DNA from: Trichococcus shcherbakoviae
GTDB lineage: Bacteria > Bacillota > Bacilli > Lactobacillales > Aerococcaceae
Assembly (NCBI RefSeq): GCF_963666195.1
Contig: NZ_OY762653.1
Coordinates: 992,001-1,056,000, forward strand
DNA length: 64,000 nt
Reading direction: 5' to 3'
Shown: positions 44,086-53,150 of the stretch, one piece after another
Layout of the letters: each line of letters starts with the position of its first letter
Position numbering within the stretch: the stretch's first letter is position 1
Notes under the pieces: generated by a model
The model's database searches: none
What the model was told of the DNA's origin: nothing
What the model saw: the letters and a program-made list of their open reading frames with translations, nothing else
Made by a program: the position numbers and the translations under genes

Positions 44086-44613
44086 ATGGATCATACAAAA
44101 AAAGAACTGACATGCAACCAGACGCGGAACGTGCGCACTGCGTTCGTGTCCTACAGCGAATTGAACGATAAAGATACCCTGTTCGGCGGTGAAATCATGT
44201 CGCATTTCGACTCAGCCTGCGGCAGGGCCGTATTCAATTTCGTCAAGCGGCCTTCCTTCACTGCGACTGTCGATTTGGTTGCCTTCATCCAGCCCGTCCG
44301 GAAAAACGAGGCCATCTACGTGGAAGCGTATGTCTCCGGCTGCGGGAACACATCCGTGGAGGCCTTCGCCAAGCTGACCGCCACCGATGTGCGCTCTGGC
44401 GAAAGCCGCATCTGCGCCTACGCCTTCCTGACTTTCGTCATCACCGACAGCTCTGACCCGGACTTTGTGATGCCACAGATCCAGCCCGAATCGGAGGAAG
44501 AAAAGATGATTTGCGCCGGCTACGAGGAGCGCAGAATCAACAACCTGGTCAAACGCAACCAGAACAGCCGCCTGCTTTCCGGCCTTTCCACAAAACAGAT
44601 TTGGGATAAGTGA
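44086..44613 (+). CDS. acyl-CoA thioesterase, hotdog fold (YciA/BACH-like)
   Basis: A 175-aa thioesterase. SYSELNDKDTLFGGEIMSHFDSACGRAV contains the hotdog helix with the catalytic Asp, and SVEAFAKLTATDVRSGESRICAYAFLTFVI the core strands. It hydrolyses acyl-CoA thioesters in the cytosol. About 60 C-terminal residues form a charged helix. It has a weak GGGATGAT-type ribosome site and stands alone before a decayed gene on the other strand. Confidence 0.9.
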   Translation: MDHTKKELTCNQTRNVRTAFVSYSELNDKDTLFGGEIMSHFDSACGRAVFNFVKRPSFTATVDLVAFIQPVRKNEAIYVEAYVSGCGNTSVEAFAKLTATDVRSGESRICAYAFLTFVITDSSDPDFVMPQIQPESEEEKMICAGYEERRINNLVKRNQNSRLLSGLSTKQIWDK

Positions 44614-44664
44614 CGAAAGAAGAGCCGAAACGCCCGCGGGCATTCAGCTCTTCTTTTTGTCGTT

Positions 44665-44955
44665 CTACAATTCGTGGAATATCGGTTGCCTCCCTTCGAA
44701 GGTGCATTACTGCTCATAGCCCAACGCATTCAATTCCAACTTGGTATCTTCGATATATGCCCCCAGGTGGTGCTATTCATTGCTGTCGCTACCCTATGCT
44801 CACAATTTTGCCGTTCAAGTCCTTGTATAGCCTCAAAATGGCTCTGGATGGTGTCAGATCCTTCAGGCCTTATCGGTGCGGGGACGTGTTCACTTCGATC
44901 CCTTTGCCGTCCTGGATGACCTGCTTAAAAATTTCGGTGATGATCTCCTTAACCC
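44665..44955 (-). pseudogene. decayed PHP-family histidinol-phosphatase, C-terminal remnant
   Basis: Reading the minus strand gives GKGIEVNTS, then YGLKDLTPSRAILRLYKDLNG-like sequence, then a one-base frameshift inside what would be IGSDS, then HHLGAYIEDTKLELNALGYEQ and CTFEGRQPIFHEL. This is the C-terminal part of PHP histidinol phosphatases (HisK/HisJ type). Three in-frame stops replace a Tyr, a Gln-like and a Tyr codon, and one extra G shifts the frame. The N-terminal two thirds are gone; the citrate operon terminator now abuts the break. It is certainly not translated to an active enzyme. Confidence 0.8.
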
Positions 44956-44956
44956 C

Positions 44957-45000
44957 AAAAAAACTTCAAGCGAACCGATTAAGGTTGGCTTGAAGTTTTT
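44957..45000 (-). terminator. terminator of the citrate operon
   Basis: AAAAACTTCAAGC pairs with GCTTGAAGTTTTT, with T run on the minus strand. Confidence 0.8.
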
Positions 45001-45013
45001 GATTACTCTAGGG

Positions 45014-46408
45014 TTATTGTACGTCGATAGAAACATCGATCGTCTGTACTGGAACATCGTAGAATCTGTCTTCTCTGCGTCCAAGGAAGTCTTTTGCTTG
45101 TTGCGGGAACAAAGCGTACATCAAGACGTCTTCTGTGGATTTAGCGTATTGGCTGATCTCTTTTTCAAATTTAGGCATTTGCGGCAAGATCAGATCGGCA
45201 GGTCTCACTGTTGTGATGCCTTCGTTGCCGATGATTTTTTTCGTGATTTCTGCGGAAATCGCTACTGGCGGTTTGCCGTATTGACCTCTTACATATTCCT
45301 TGATTTCATTAGGCACAAGTTTGTAGCGCTCGCCTGAGATGACGTTCATCAAGGCTTGCGTACCGACCATTTGCGATAACGGGGTAACCAATGGAGGATA
45401 GCCTAAGTCCGCACGCACTTTCGGAACTTCTGCCAATACATCGTCGTATTTGTCCTGCAGGCCTTGTTCAGTCAGTTGGCTCAACAAGTTGGAAAGCATA
45501 CCGCCTGGTACTTGATACAGCAATGTTTTCGGCTCGACGTCCTTCACTTTAGGGTTCAGGATGCCGTCGTTACGGAAACGATCCCGGATTAGTGCAAAGT
45601 GATCGGCGATTTCTGCCAGTTTGTTCATATCAAGACCCGTGTTGTAACCCAGGCCTTCCAACGCGATTGCGACGGATTCCGTAGCTGGTTGGCTTGTGCC
45701 GCCAGCAAACGGGGAGATGGCTGTGTCGATGATATCTGCACCGGCTTCAACAGCCTTCAGGTACGTCATTTCAGCAATGCCGCTTGTCGCATGTGTGTGG
45801 ACTTCCAAAGGCAAATCAACTGCAGCTTTGATTTTGCTTACCAATTCAAAAGCGACGGCTGGCGTCAAAACGCCGGCCATGTCCTTGATGCAGATGGAAT
45901 CTGCGCCCATTTTGGCCATTTCCTTCGTCAAGCCGACGAAATAGTCGACTGTGTGGAATTCGCTGGTTGTATAAGAGATTGCAGTCTGGCAATGGCCGCC
46001 AGCCTTTTTGGTGATATCGATGGCTGTCTTCAGGTTGCGCAGGTCATTCAACGCATCGAAGACACGCACAACATCGATGCCGTTTTCGATTGATTTTTCG
46101 ACGAATGCGCTGACGACATCATCGGAATAATGTTTGTATCCCAATAAGTTTTGGCCACGCAAAAGCATTTGCAGTTTTGCATTTTTGACTTCTTTACGGA
46201 TTGTGCGCAGACGTTCCCAAGGATCCTCGTTCAAATAACGGATACAAGAATCAAAGGTAGCGCCTCCCCACATTTCGATGGAGTGGTAGCCGGCTTCATC
46301 CATGGTTTTGATGATAGGCAACATATCTGAAAGTGGCATACGTGTTGCAATCAAACTTTGTTGACCATCACGCAAGACCGTTTCCATAAAACGGATTTCT
46401 TTAGTCAT
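45014..46408 (-). CDS. oadA: oxaloacetate decarboxylase alpha subunit, carboxyltransferase only
   Basis: A 464-aa protein that moves the carboxyl group of oxaloacetate to biotin. The ATG at 46408 is chosen for GAAGGAAG upstream and overlaps citX by eight bases. The TIM barrel has FMETVLRDGQQSLIATRMP and LEVHTHATSGIAEMTYLKAVEAGADIIDTAISPFAGGTSQPATE, with metal ligands in the VHTHAT segment. It ends before any biotinyl domain; that is supplied by the separate OadD gene of the operon, as in Enterococcus citrate loci. Confidence 0.94.
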   Translation of the reverse strand: MTKEIRFMETVLRDGQQSLIATRMPLSDMLPIIKTMDEAGYHSIEMWGGATFDSCIRYLNEDPWERLRTIRKEVKNAKLQMLLRGQNLLGYKHYSDDVVSAFVEKSIENGIDVVRVFDALNDLRNLKTAIDITKKAGGHCQTAISYTTSEFHTVDYFVGLTKEMAKMGADSICIKDMAGVLTPAVAFELVSKIKAAVDLPLEVHTHATSGIAEMTYLKAVEAGADIIDTAISPFAGGTSQPATESVAIALEGLGYNTGLDMNKLAEIADHFALIRDRFRNDGILNPKVKDVEPKTLLYQVPGGMLSNLLSQLTEQGLQDKYDDVLAEVPKVRADLGYPPLVTPLSQMVGTQALMNVISGERYKLVPNEIKEYVRGQYGKPPVAISAEITKKIIGNEGITTVRPADLILPQMPKFEKEISQYAKSTEDVLMYALFPQQAKDFLGRREDRFYDVPVQTIDVSIDVQ

Positions 46409-46958
46409 GTAATTGGTCACTTCCTTCTTGTATTATTTTAGAAATGGCATCTTGCATTTCTTCAATGGTGTGGCGACGGCTGCGTCCGCAATCTTTTGCA
46501 TCACGATTGCAGATGAAGCAGCGTCTCGTGTTCAGGCCCAATTCGGTCCGGCTGATGCTCTTCAGATCATTGCCTTCCATCCAAAGAACATCCAGGTCAA
46601 ACAATCGGCCGAAAGGATGCGTTTCTTCGATCATCACCATTTTTTCTTTCAGTTGTGCTGGCGTCAATGGCGAAAGGAAATAATATTCCGCCCCTGTCTT
46701 CAGGTTCCGGTAGAGGGAAGCTTGCGGCAGATGATTGCCCAGCACTTCTTCTATGCGTTCCAGAACTTCAGCAAAGACAGCTTCCAACTGCTGATTGTTT
46801 TTTATAGGACCCGGAATATTCATGAGTGCCATCAAGAGGCTGTCCTCTTTCTGGCTGCTCAATAATTCCCGTTGGATGGCGACACGTTTTTCACGCACCT
46901 CCAACATTTCTGCTAAAGTAACGCGTTCTCCTTCAGTAAAAAGGGTTGTATTAGACAT
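46401..46958 (-). CDS. citX: citrate lyase holo-ACP synthase (phosphoribosyl-dephospho-CoA transferase)
   Basis: A 185-aa enzyme that attaches the 2'-(5''-phosphoribosyl)-3'-dephospho-CoA prosthetic group, made by CitG, to the CitD subunit. GRLFDLDVLWMEG near residue 118 is the nucleotidyltransferase-like motif and CFICNRDAKDCGRSRRHT the conserved Cys/Arg segment. It overlaps citF by eight bases and oadA by eight, so it is translated in the same chain. Confidence 0.94.
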   Translation of the reverse strand: MSNTTLFTEGERVTLAEMLEVREKRVAIQRELLSSQKEDSLLMALMNIPGPIKNNQQLEAVFAEVLERIEEVLGNHLPQASLYRNLKTGAEYYFLSPLTPAQLKEKMVMIEETHPFGRLFDLDVLWMEGNDLKSISRTELGLNTRRCFICNRDAKDCGRSRRHTIEEMQDAISKIIQEGSDQLHD

Positions 46959-48483
46959 TTTTTACCACATCGATTATCGTGCCATCACGGTATTCGATTA
47001 AAGCAACTACTTTGTTTCCGTATTCAATAGGTTCTGGTGCTCCTACTACAGAATATGCAATGTCTTTTAATTGTTCAATTGTAAATTGAGGAACATCAAG
47101 ATTACTGAAGTGTTCAATTAAATCTTTACGTTCAGGATTGATAGCAATACCAACTTCGGTAACAACTACATCTACACTAGCACCTGGTGTAACGACAGTA
47201 TTTACTGTATCAACAATTGTTGGGATACGTCCACGAATAAGTGGTGAAATAACCAAACTCATTTTACATGCCGCACTTGTATCTGAGTGTCCGCCTGAAG
47301 CGCCACGAATAACACCATCAGAACCTGTTATTACATTCACGTTAAAGTCGGTATCGATTTCTAGCGCAGATAAAATAGCTGTATCCAATTGATTGATGAC
47401 AGCGCCTTTGCTTAATGGAGAAGCATACATGTTTGCATCAATTTCATAATGGTTAACATTATTTCCTAAAGAAACAGCAGACGGATGGTCAAAATCTTGC
47501 ACGTCGATGATTTTTCCAACAAGTCCTTCTTCAAGCAATTCTACCATTGCGTTAGTAATACCACCTAAAGCAAAGCTAGCTTTGATACCATCTTCAATCA
47601 TAGAATCTTTCAAGAAGCGCGTTACAGCAAGAGATGCTCCACCGGTACCTGTTTGGAAAGAGAAACCTTGTTTATAATAAGGAGAGTTAATGATTACTTT
47701 AGAAGCATATTCTGCAATCAATAGTTCTTTAGGGTTTTTAGTGAACCGTGTTGCCCCTTTAGCAATTCCTTCAGGATCGCCAATTGCATCAACGACAACA
47801 ACATAATCAACATCTGTTTGAGGAATACTGATTGGTGTGTTTGGATAAGGCATCAATGAGTCAGTAATAGCGACAACTTTATCAGCATACTTTGCATCTA
47901 CCATAGCGTAGCCTAAAGATCCGCACGTTGTTTTTCCTGATGTTCCATTCACATTACCATATTCATCAGAACTTGGAGCGCCTAAGAAAGCAACATCGAT
48001 ATGGATATCTCCACGGACGATTGCTCTGGCACGTCCACCATGAGAGCGAATCACAACAGGGTTTTCCATGATACCTTGGGAAATAGCTGCCCCAACTTTA
48101 TCACGTAATCCGCTTGATGTAATGTTTGTCACAACACCTGATTTAATATGTCCAATTAATGGTTCATGAACATTTGCAATGGAGCTTGGTGCGATAGAAA
48201 TGTTTTTGAAACCCATTTTAGCAATTTGATCCATAACCATGTTCATTACGAAGTCGCCTTCGCGGAAATGATGGTGAAAAGAAATTGTCATGCCGTCTTT
48301 AAGTCCTGTTTTTTCAATCGCTTCACGAATGCTACCTAACATCTTTTTGTCGTTAGGCTTTACAGGATGAAGTTTACGAGTAGACTCTTCGTAATCAGCG
48401 ATGTTTGCTAATTCCCCGTCATAAACACCGTATTGTTGAGCAAATACTTCAGGAATGTCTTTTCCAACTTTATTGATGGCCAT
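46951..48483 (-). CDS. citF: citrate lyase alpha subunit (citrate:acetyl-ACP transferase)
   Basis: A 510-aa subunit that exchanges the acetyl group of the acyl-carrier subunit for citrate. SFHHHFREGDFVMNMVMDQIA, IRSHGGRARAIVRGDIHIDVAFLGAPSSDEYGN and GASGGHSDTSAACKMS are family blocks. GAGGAGG lies eight bases before the ATG. The codon use around 47000-48480 is more AT-rich than in the neighbouring oadA, which is normal in this operon. Confidence 0.97.
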   Translation of the reverse strand: MAINKVGKDIPEVFAQQYGVYDGELANIADYEESTRKLHPVKPNDKKMLGSIREAIEKTGLKDGMTISFHHHFREGDFVMNMVMDQIAKMGFKNISIAPSSIANVHEPLIGHIKSGVVTNITSSGLRDKVGAAISQGIMENPVVIRSHGGRARAIVRGDIHIDVAFLGAPSSDEYGNVNGTSGKTTCGSLGYAMVDAKYADKVVAITDSLMPYPNTPISIPQTDVDYVVVVDAIGDPEGIAKGATRFTKNPKELLIAEYASKVIINSPYYKQGFSFQTGTGGASLAVTRFLKDSMIEDGIKASFALGGITNAMVELLEEGLVGKIIDVQDFDHPSAVSLGNNVNHYEIDANMYASPLSKGAVINQLDTAILSALEIDTDFNVNVITGSDGVIRGASGGHSDTSAACKMSLVISPLIRGRIPTIVDTVNTVVTPGASVDVVVTEVGIAINPERKDLIEHFSNLDVPQFTIEQLKDIAYSVVGAPEPIEYGNKVVALIEYRDGTIIDVVKNV

Positions 48484-48485
48484 TA

Positions 48486-49373
48486 TTAAATTTCCTCCTC
48501 GTTAATCAGTTTAGCCGCTTTGGCCAATGCAATAACGCGTTGTGCACGTTCAACAATTGGTTTGTCAACCATCTTACCCTTCAATGAGATAACGCCTGAA
48601 CCTTTTTCTTCTGCTTCTCTGATTGCCCAGATAACTTCTTTTGCATTTTGAATTTCTTTTTCTGTTGGTGCGTAAATCTTGTTCACGATTGGGATTTGAC
48701 GAGGATTAATAACAGATTTACCATCAAAACCAAGTTGTTTAACAAGTTCAACTTCTCTGGAGAAGCCCTGTACATTCTCAACGTCAGAGTAAACTGTATC
48801 AATAGCAGCGATTCCAGCTGCACGAGCAGCATGAAGAATGTAGCTTCTTGCGAAGAACAATTCTTGTCCGTCAGGGTAGCGTTTTGTTTTCATGTTTGTT
48901 ACGTAGTCTTCTGCGCCTAATGCAATCCCGATTAAACGAGTAGATGCTTTTGCGATTTCACGAGCATTCAATGTACCTTCAGCAGATTCGATGGCTGCCA
49001 TCATTTTAGTTGTTCCGATTTCGATACCATATTTTGTTTCGACTTCAGTGATTACTTCATCTACATCAATGATATCTTGAGCAGTTTCTGTTTTTGGGAG
49101 TCTGATAACATTTACTCCAGCCAAAACTACAGCTTCAATGTCTAGTTTTCCAACAGTGTCTAAACTATTGATACGTACAACTGTTTCTGATTTGCTGTAA
49201 TCAAATGTTTTCAATGCAAAATGCACCAATGTGCGGGCTGAATCTTTTTCTTTCAGAGAAACAGCGTCCTCCAAGTCAAACATGATTGAATCAGCACCAT
49301 ACAGGGGTGCATCCCTAAGCATTGCAGCATTTGCGCCAGGGACAAACATCATAGTTCTTCTTAAACGTTCCAT
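48486..49373 (-). CDS. citE: citrate lyase beta subunit (citryl-ACP lyase)
   Basis: A 295-aa TIM-barrel lyase that cuts citryl-ACP to oxaloacetate and acetyl-ACP. [33 protein letters not shown] (metal-binding Glu and Asp) and [12 protein letters not shown]-type IALGAEDYV are in place. It overlaps citD by 13 bases and is followed two bases later by citF. Confidence 0.97.
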   Translation of the reverse strand: MERLRRTMMFVPGANAAMLRDAPLYGADSIMFDLEDAVSLKEKDSARTLVHFALKTFDYSKSETVVRINSLDTVGKLDIEAVVLAGVNVIRLPKTETAQDIIDVDEVITEVETKYGIEIGTTKMMAAIESAEGTLNAREIAKASTRLIGIALGAEDYVTNMKTKRYPDGQELFFARSYILHAARAAGIAAIDTVYSDVENVQGFSREVELVKQLGFDGKSVINPRQIPIVNKIYAPTEKEIQNAKEVIWAIREAEEKGSGVISLKGKMVDKPIVERAQRVIALAKAAKLINEEEI

Positions 49374-49669
49374 GTGTCCATCTCCTTCCAGTTGTAGTCG
49401 TTGTTTTCAGCAGCACGATGAATGGCTGTTACTGTACGCGCTTCGATCGTGCAATCCAATGCACCTTTGTCAACAGCGGATACTTTCGCGCTTGTGATGC
49501 CTAGATTTTTAAGTGTTGCGATGATGACTTCCTCGATACGATCGCCATATTGTTTTTCCACGCTTGAATCCAGTGTCACTGCAACTTCATTGTTATCACT
49601 AGGTTCAACGACGATCATGATGTCACTTGATTCAGTCGTTCCAGCTACTGCATATTTTTTAATTTCCAC
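49361..49669 (-). CDS. citD: citrate lyase gamma subunit (acyl carrier)
   Basis: A 102-aa carrier protein from GTG 49669, eight bases after AGGGG. This start gives the family sequence [19 protein letters not shown]. Ser14 in TESSDIM is the attachment point of the phosphoribosyl-dephospho-CoA arm. A longer frame upstream overlaps citC. Its end overlaps citE. Confidence 0.95.
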   Translation of the reverse strand: MEIKKYAVAGTTESSDIMIVVEPSDNNEVAVTLDSSVEKQYGDRIEEVIIATLKNLGITSAKVSAVDKGALDCTIEARTVTAIHRAAENNDYNWKEMDTWNV

Positions 49670-50684
49670 TTTTTTCACCCCTATTAATTTTTCCATAATT
49701 TTCTATTAAATACAAATACGTTGTTGCTGGTACAAGTTTTTTAATTGTTTGAAAATCATCTTCTTTCAATGCTTTTCGTACACGTGTAGCACTGATGACC
49801 TGTCCATCCAGTTCGATCCGGGGAACGACTGTCAGGGCAAGCGTATCAGAAAAAATCTCACGCATACTCTCGTTATATACCTCTGTAACGGGGGATAATG
49901 GTTCTTCCCCTACAAAGCGCGTTTTGATCTGGAGAGCAGGCGCGATCCTCTCCTTGAACAAGGTTGCATCCAGCGTTGCCTGTACGCGGGCTATGCTTTC
50001 TACTGCCTGATCCTTCAGAAAGTAGGATGGGAAAGTAGCGGATGACACTTGATAATCCCTTGTCGGGAGAATGACCACATTCGGAAGGTGCTGTGTGCCC
50101 GCCTTGACAAGCTTTGATCGCTCTTCCGTCGAAAATTCGGAGCGATCGTCGGACAGGACAAAAAGATAGAGAACATCAACTTGAGCAGCAGCCGTTTCGA
50201 CTAAGTACAAATGACCTTTAGTGAACGGATTCGCATTCATCACGATGGCTCCCGCATGATCGGCATCCCTCTTGCGGCTCTCTAGCAAGGCCAAGTAGTC
50301 CGAAAAATCGGGAGAGCCTTGTTCCATAAAGAGAATCGTGTTTGTGCGGATAATCTCTTTAAAGCCAAGGGACGCAAAGGAAATCGCCACGCAGGGTTTC
50401 GTGTACAAAAAGAAGTGGATAATGCCCTCATCGTGAAGCTTGGAAGATAAAGCCATCACGATTTTTGTCAATAAATTTTCGCTTTGATACTCAGGATCGA
50501 CAGCGACCAGTTTGATGATGTTTTGATAAGTCGATCCGGTAGCGACTAATTTGTTTCGGTCATAGAGGCCTACTGTATAGTCGACTTGCTCGTCCGGGAC
50601 AAGTCCGCCTAAGAACAATAAATCCTCCCAAGCTTTTTTGTCCGCTGGAACACGCGTTATCCAGATTCTTTTCAGTTCATACAT
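49659..50684 (-). CDS. citC: [citrate (pro-3S)-lyase] ligase
   Basis: A 341-aa enzyme that acetylates the citrate lyase carrier with acetate and ATP, activating the complex. An N-terminal GNAT-like segment ([21 protein letters not shown]) precedes a nucleotidyltransferase domain with [15 protein letters not shown] (HxGH-type motif) near residue 155 and [10 protein letters not shown] near 305. It overlaps citD by about ten bases. It stands directly after the small OadG-like gene. Confidence 0.95.
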   Translation of the reverse strand: MYELKRIWITRVPADKKAWEDLLFLGGLVPDEQVDYTVGLYDRNKLVATGSTYQNIIKLVAVDPEYQSENLLTKIVMALSSKLHDEGIIHFFLYTKPCVAISFASLGFKEIIRTNTILFMEQGSPDFSDYLALLESRKRDADHAGAIVMNANPFTKGHLYLVETAAAQVDVLYLFVLSDDRSEFSTEERSKLVKAGTQHLPNVVILPTRDYQVSSATFPSYFLKDQAVESIARVQATLDATLFKERIAPALQIKTRFVGEEPLSPVTEVYNESMREIFSDTLALTVVPRIELDGQVISATRVRKALKEDDFQTIKKLVPATTYLYLIENYGKINRGEKSGN

Positions 50685-50708
50685 AGGTGAGCCTTCTTTG
50701 TTTTATTT

Positions 50709-50837
50709 TTAGGCTGGAAAACGTTTGATCAATACAATCGATACAACATACAAAAGGAATAGGACCAGGAAGATGCCGCCCATACCGAAAATCATCAATT
50801 CAAATGCAATTTTTAAAGCTTCTGGATCAAATACCAT
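50709..50837 (-). CDS. 42-aa membrane protein, minimal OadG-like gamma subunit
   Basis: Too short for usual gene calling. GAAAGGAG lies about seven bases before ATG 50837. The product is MVFDPEALKIAFELMIFG, then MGGIFLVLFLLYVVSIVL, then IKRFPA. One membrane helix with a Gly-Met-Gly-x-x-Phe entry resembles the OadG helix of sodium-pump decarboxylases. It lacks the cytoplasmic tail that binds zinc in longer OadG. It lies between oadB and citC in the operon, so a role in holding the decarboxylase complex together is likely. Confidence 0.75.
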   Translation of the reverse strand: MVFDPEALKIAFELMIFGMGGIFLVLFLLYVVSIVLIKRFPA

Positions 50838-50863
50838 AATAATTCTCCTTTCAATGAACCTTC

Positions 50864-51985
50864 TTAACTAAAGAAGGCAAGTACTAAACCACCAGCGATA
50901 ACAGATGCAATTTGTCCGGATACGTTCGCACCGACAGCATACATCAAAATAAAGTTTTGAGGATCTTCATCCGTAGCCATTTTTTGGATTACACGGCTTG
51001 ACATTGGGAATGCGGAAATACCGGCGCCACCGATCATTGGATTGATTTTTTCGGTTCTGAACAAGTTCAGCAGTTTTGCGAACAATACGCCACCGATTGT
51101 GTCCATGATGAAGGCAACCAAACCGAAAGCGATGATCATCAGTGTTTGGAAATTCAAGAACAAGTCAGCCTGCATTTTTACGGAAATTGTAAGCCCCAAC
51201 AGGATACTGATGATGTTGACCAATTCGTTTTGGGCAGTCAATGAAAGTCTGTCCAAAACGCCACATTCGCGCAACAAGTTACCGAACATCAGGAAACCTA
51301 CCAATGGAAGGGAAATTGGTGCGATAAAACCGGCAACGATCGAAATGATGATCGGGAAAAGAATTTTTGTCATTTTGGATACGCCTTCCGCTTTATAAGT
51401 CATGCGGATGCGACGTTCTGCTTTGGTAGTGACAGCTTTGATCGCGATCGGTTGGATGATCGGAACAAGCGCCATGTAGGAATAAGCGGCAACCGTGATC
51501 GGTCCTAATAGATTAGGCGCCAACTGGTTGGATACGAAGATGGCTGTCGGGCCATCAGCGGCACCGATGATACCAATTGAAGCAGCTTCTCTGATGTCGA
51601 ATCCGAAGAAGATAGCGACTACGATTGTAAAGAAGATACCGAATTGAGCGGCAGCTCCGAATAATAACATGAACGGGTTTTGCAACAGCGGCCCGAAATC
51701 GATCATGGCACCGATACCGATGAAAATCAGCAGCGGGAACAACTCTGTGCTGATACCTGCTTCAAAGAGAACATCCAAAACGCCCTCTGATTCAGATCCG
51801 TTGACCATTTGGGTCAGAACGCCTGTCCCTGGGAAGTTGACCAAGATAGTACCCAGTCCCATAGGCACTAATAATGTAGGTTCGTACTCTTTCTTTATTC
51901 CTAAATAAATCAGGGTAGCCCCGATAAGCATCATCACGATTTGGCCAATCGTAATGGATGTAATTCCTGCTAATAGTGTCTCCAT
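50864..51985 (-). CDS. oadB: Na+-transporting oxaloacetate decarboxylase beta subunit
   Basis: A 373-aa membrane protein with about nine to eleven helices. It decarboxylates carboxybiotin and pumps Na+ out. GIGAMIDFGPLLQNP, IGIIGAADGPTAIFVSN (with the Asp of the Na+ site) and MIGGAGISAFPMSSRV near the end are family marks. AGGAGG lies about nine bases before the ATG. It lies between the biotin carrier and the small OadG-like gene. Confidence 0.97.
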   Translation of the reverse strand: METLLAGITSITIGQIVMMLIGATLIYLGIKKEYEPTLLVPMGLGTILVNFPGTGVLTQMVNGSESEGVLDVLFEAGISTELFPLLIFIGIGAMIDFGPLLQNPFMLLFGAAAQFGIFFTIVVAIFFGFDIREAASIGIIGAADGPTAIFVSNQLAPNLLGPITVAAYSYMALVPIIQPIAIKAVTTKAERRIRMTYKAEGVSKMTKILFPIIISIVAGFIAPISLPLVGFLMFGNLLRECGVLDRLSLTAQNELVNIISILLGLTISVKMQADLFLNFQTLMIIAFGLVAFIMDTIGGVLFAKLLNLFRTEKINPMIGGAGISAFPMSSRVIQKMATDEDPQNFILMYAVGANVSGQIASVIAGGLVLAFFS

Positions 51986-52011
51986 TTATTCACTTCCTCC
52001 TAATAAAATAA

Positions 52012-52407
52012 TTATGCGATTGTGATTAATGCATCGCCGGCATTTACGACTTGACCTTGGTTCACATGGATGCCAGCTACTTTACCAGCATGGTTTGCGA
52101 CAACTTCATTTTCCATCTTCATGGCTTCAAGGATCATCAATGGTTGATTTTCTTTCACTTCATCACCGATGTTCACTAATAGTCTTAGGATAGTTCCTGG
52201 CATTGGGGATGTCATTGCGTCTCCTGAAGCTGCTGAAACTGGCGCTGCAGCTGGTGCTGCTTGTTCTGCTGGTGCTGCTGGTGCTGCTACTGGCGCTGCT
52301 GGTGCTGCTGCAACTGGTGCTTGAACCGGTTGTTGCACTCCGCCGATTTCTTCCATTTCTACTAAGTATTCCTTACCATCGATTGCAATCTTGAATTTTC
52401 TTAACAT
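52012..52407 (-). CDS. oadD: biotin carboxyl carrier subunit of oxaloacetate decarboxylase
   Basis: A 131-aa protein. The N-terminal beta segment (LRKFKIAIDGKEYLVEME) is followed by an Ala/Pro-rich flexible linker at about 28-60. The C-terminal biotinyl domain has EAMKMEN with biotinylated K97. It carries the carboxyl group between OadA and OadB. Such a separate carrier is usual where OadA is short. AAGGAGG lies about seven bases before the ATG. Confidence 0.95.
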   Translation of the reverse strand: MLRKFKIAIDGKEYLVEMEEIGGVQQPVQAPVAAAPAAPVAAPAAPAEQAAPAAAPVSAASGDAMTSPMPGTILRLLVNIGDEVKENQPLMILEAMKMENEVVANHAGKVAGIHVNQGQVVNAGDALITIA

Positions 52408-52423
52408 TTATAATTCCTCCTTA

Positions 52424-52750
52424 TTATTTAACCTGACTTATTTTTTTTACGACAAATTTACTTTCAGGCATAGTGCCTGCCGCAATACTTGCGGAAATCA
52501 GCGAAACAAGATGAGCCTCGGGATTACGCTTCATAATATTCTTTACCACAAACTGCGATTTAGGATGATCTCCTGCAGCGATTGCTGTCGCGATGACACT
52601 GACTAATTCATATTCATTCGGATCAGTGGGTATAAAAGCTGGAATTTCAATCAGGTCATTCACGGGTGCACTTGCAGAAACAGTTGCTGACGGTACTGGC
52701 TTAGGCGCCATTGTGTCCTTTTTCCCAAAGAAACCTTTGAAAAAAATCAT
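52424..52750 (-). CDS. oadH: OadH-like decarboxylase accessory protein with duplicated motif
   Basis: A 108-aa protein, first gene of the operon. A short hydrophobic start is followed by a Pro/Ala/Ser/Val linker to residue 45. Two copies of one motif follow: ELVSVIATAIAAGDHPKSQF VV-KNIM and HLVSLISASIAAGTMPESKF VV-KKIS. The motif resembles the C-terminal patch of delta/epsilon subunits of methylmalonyl- and glutaconyl-CoA decarboxylases, which holds the complex together. The symbol is given by position in Enterococcus-type loci (oadHDB). Confidence 0.7.
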   Translation of the reverse strand: MIFFKGFFGKKDTMAPKPVPSATVSASAPVNDLIEIPAFIPTDPNEYELVSVIATAIAAGDHPKSQFVVKNIMKRNPEAHLVSLISASIAAGTMPESKFVVKKISQVK

Positions 52751-53150
52751 TTTCTCACGTCCTTTCTATGGATTTAATCCCATTATAGAAATTTCTCTCA
52801 TTAAAAACAGGTCATTAAGCCTCTTTTATTGTTTTTTTTATGTTCTCAAAAACGACCAAACACTACAAACGTTGTCATATCAACGTTTTTGGGCATTTAA
52901 GACTTTTTTAATATTTGGTTAAGCCGCATTTAAGAAAGCGTTTCAATTAGCGTGTGTTTTTTGTGTTTTTTTAAAGTAACGGCTTTCAATTAACTTGCAA
53001 AGTAACTATTATTGCTCTTAGAGAGACAGCCCAATCAACTTTGGGATTTTTAAATTAGAAGAAATGTGAATCTATTCACTTCCTAGTTTGACTATCAAAG
53101 GAATCGGGTGCTCTCAAAAAAACTTTTTTATAGTCGGAAGGAGAAAAAAA
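52751..53150. promoter_or_regulatory. divergent citrate control region
   Basis: A 400-base AT-rich region between the oad-cit operon and citH. On the minus strand TATAAT lies about 30 bases upstream of the oadH-like start with a poor -35, as expected for an activator-dependent promoter. A perfect dyad (AAACGTTG...CAACGTTT) lies at 52867-52888. cre-like GAAAGCGTTTC is at 52934-52944 and GTAACGGCTTTCA near 52976. No gene is seen. Confidence 0.65.
52867..52888. promoter_or_regulatory. perfect dyad, candidate CitO operator
   Basis: AAACGTTG and CAACGTTT flank TCATAT. GntR-family regulators such as CitO bind dyads in this kind of divergent region. Confidence 0.5.

Noticed and set aside
44610-44993. 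127-aa plus-strand frame
   Set aside because: It lies opposite the decayed PHP gene, has unusual composition and no ribosome site.
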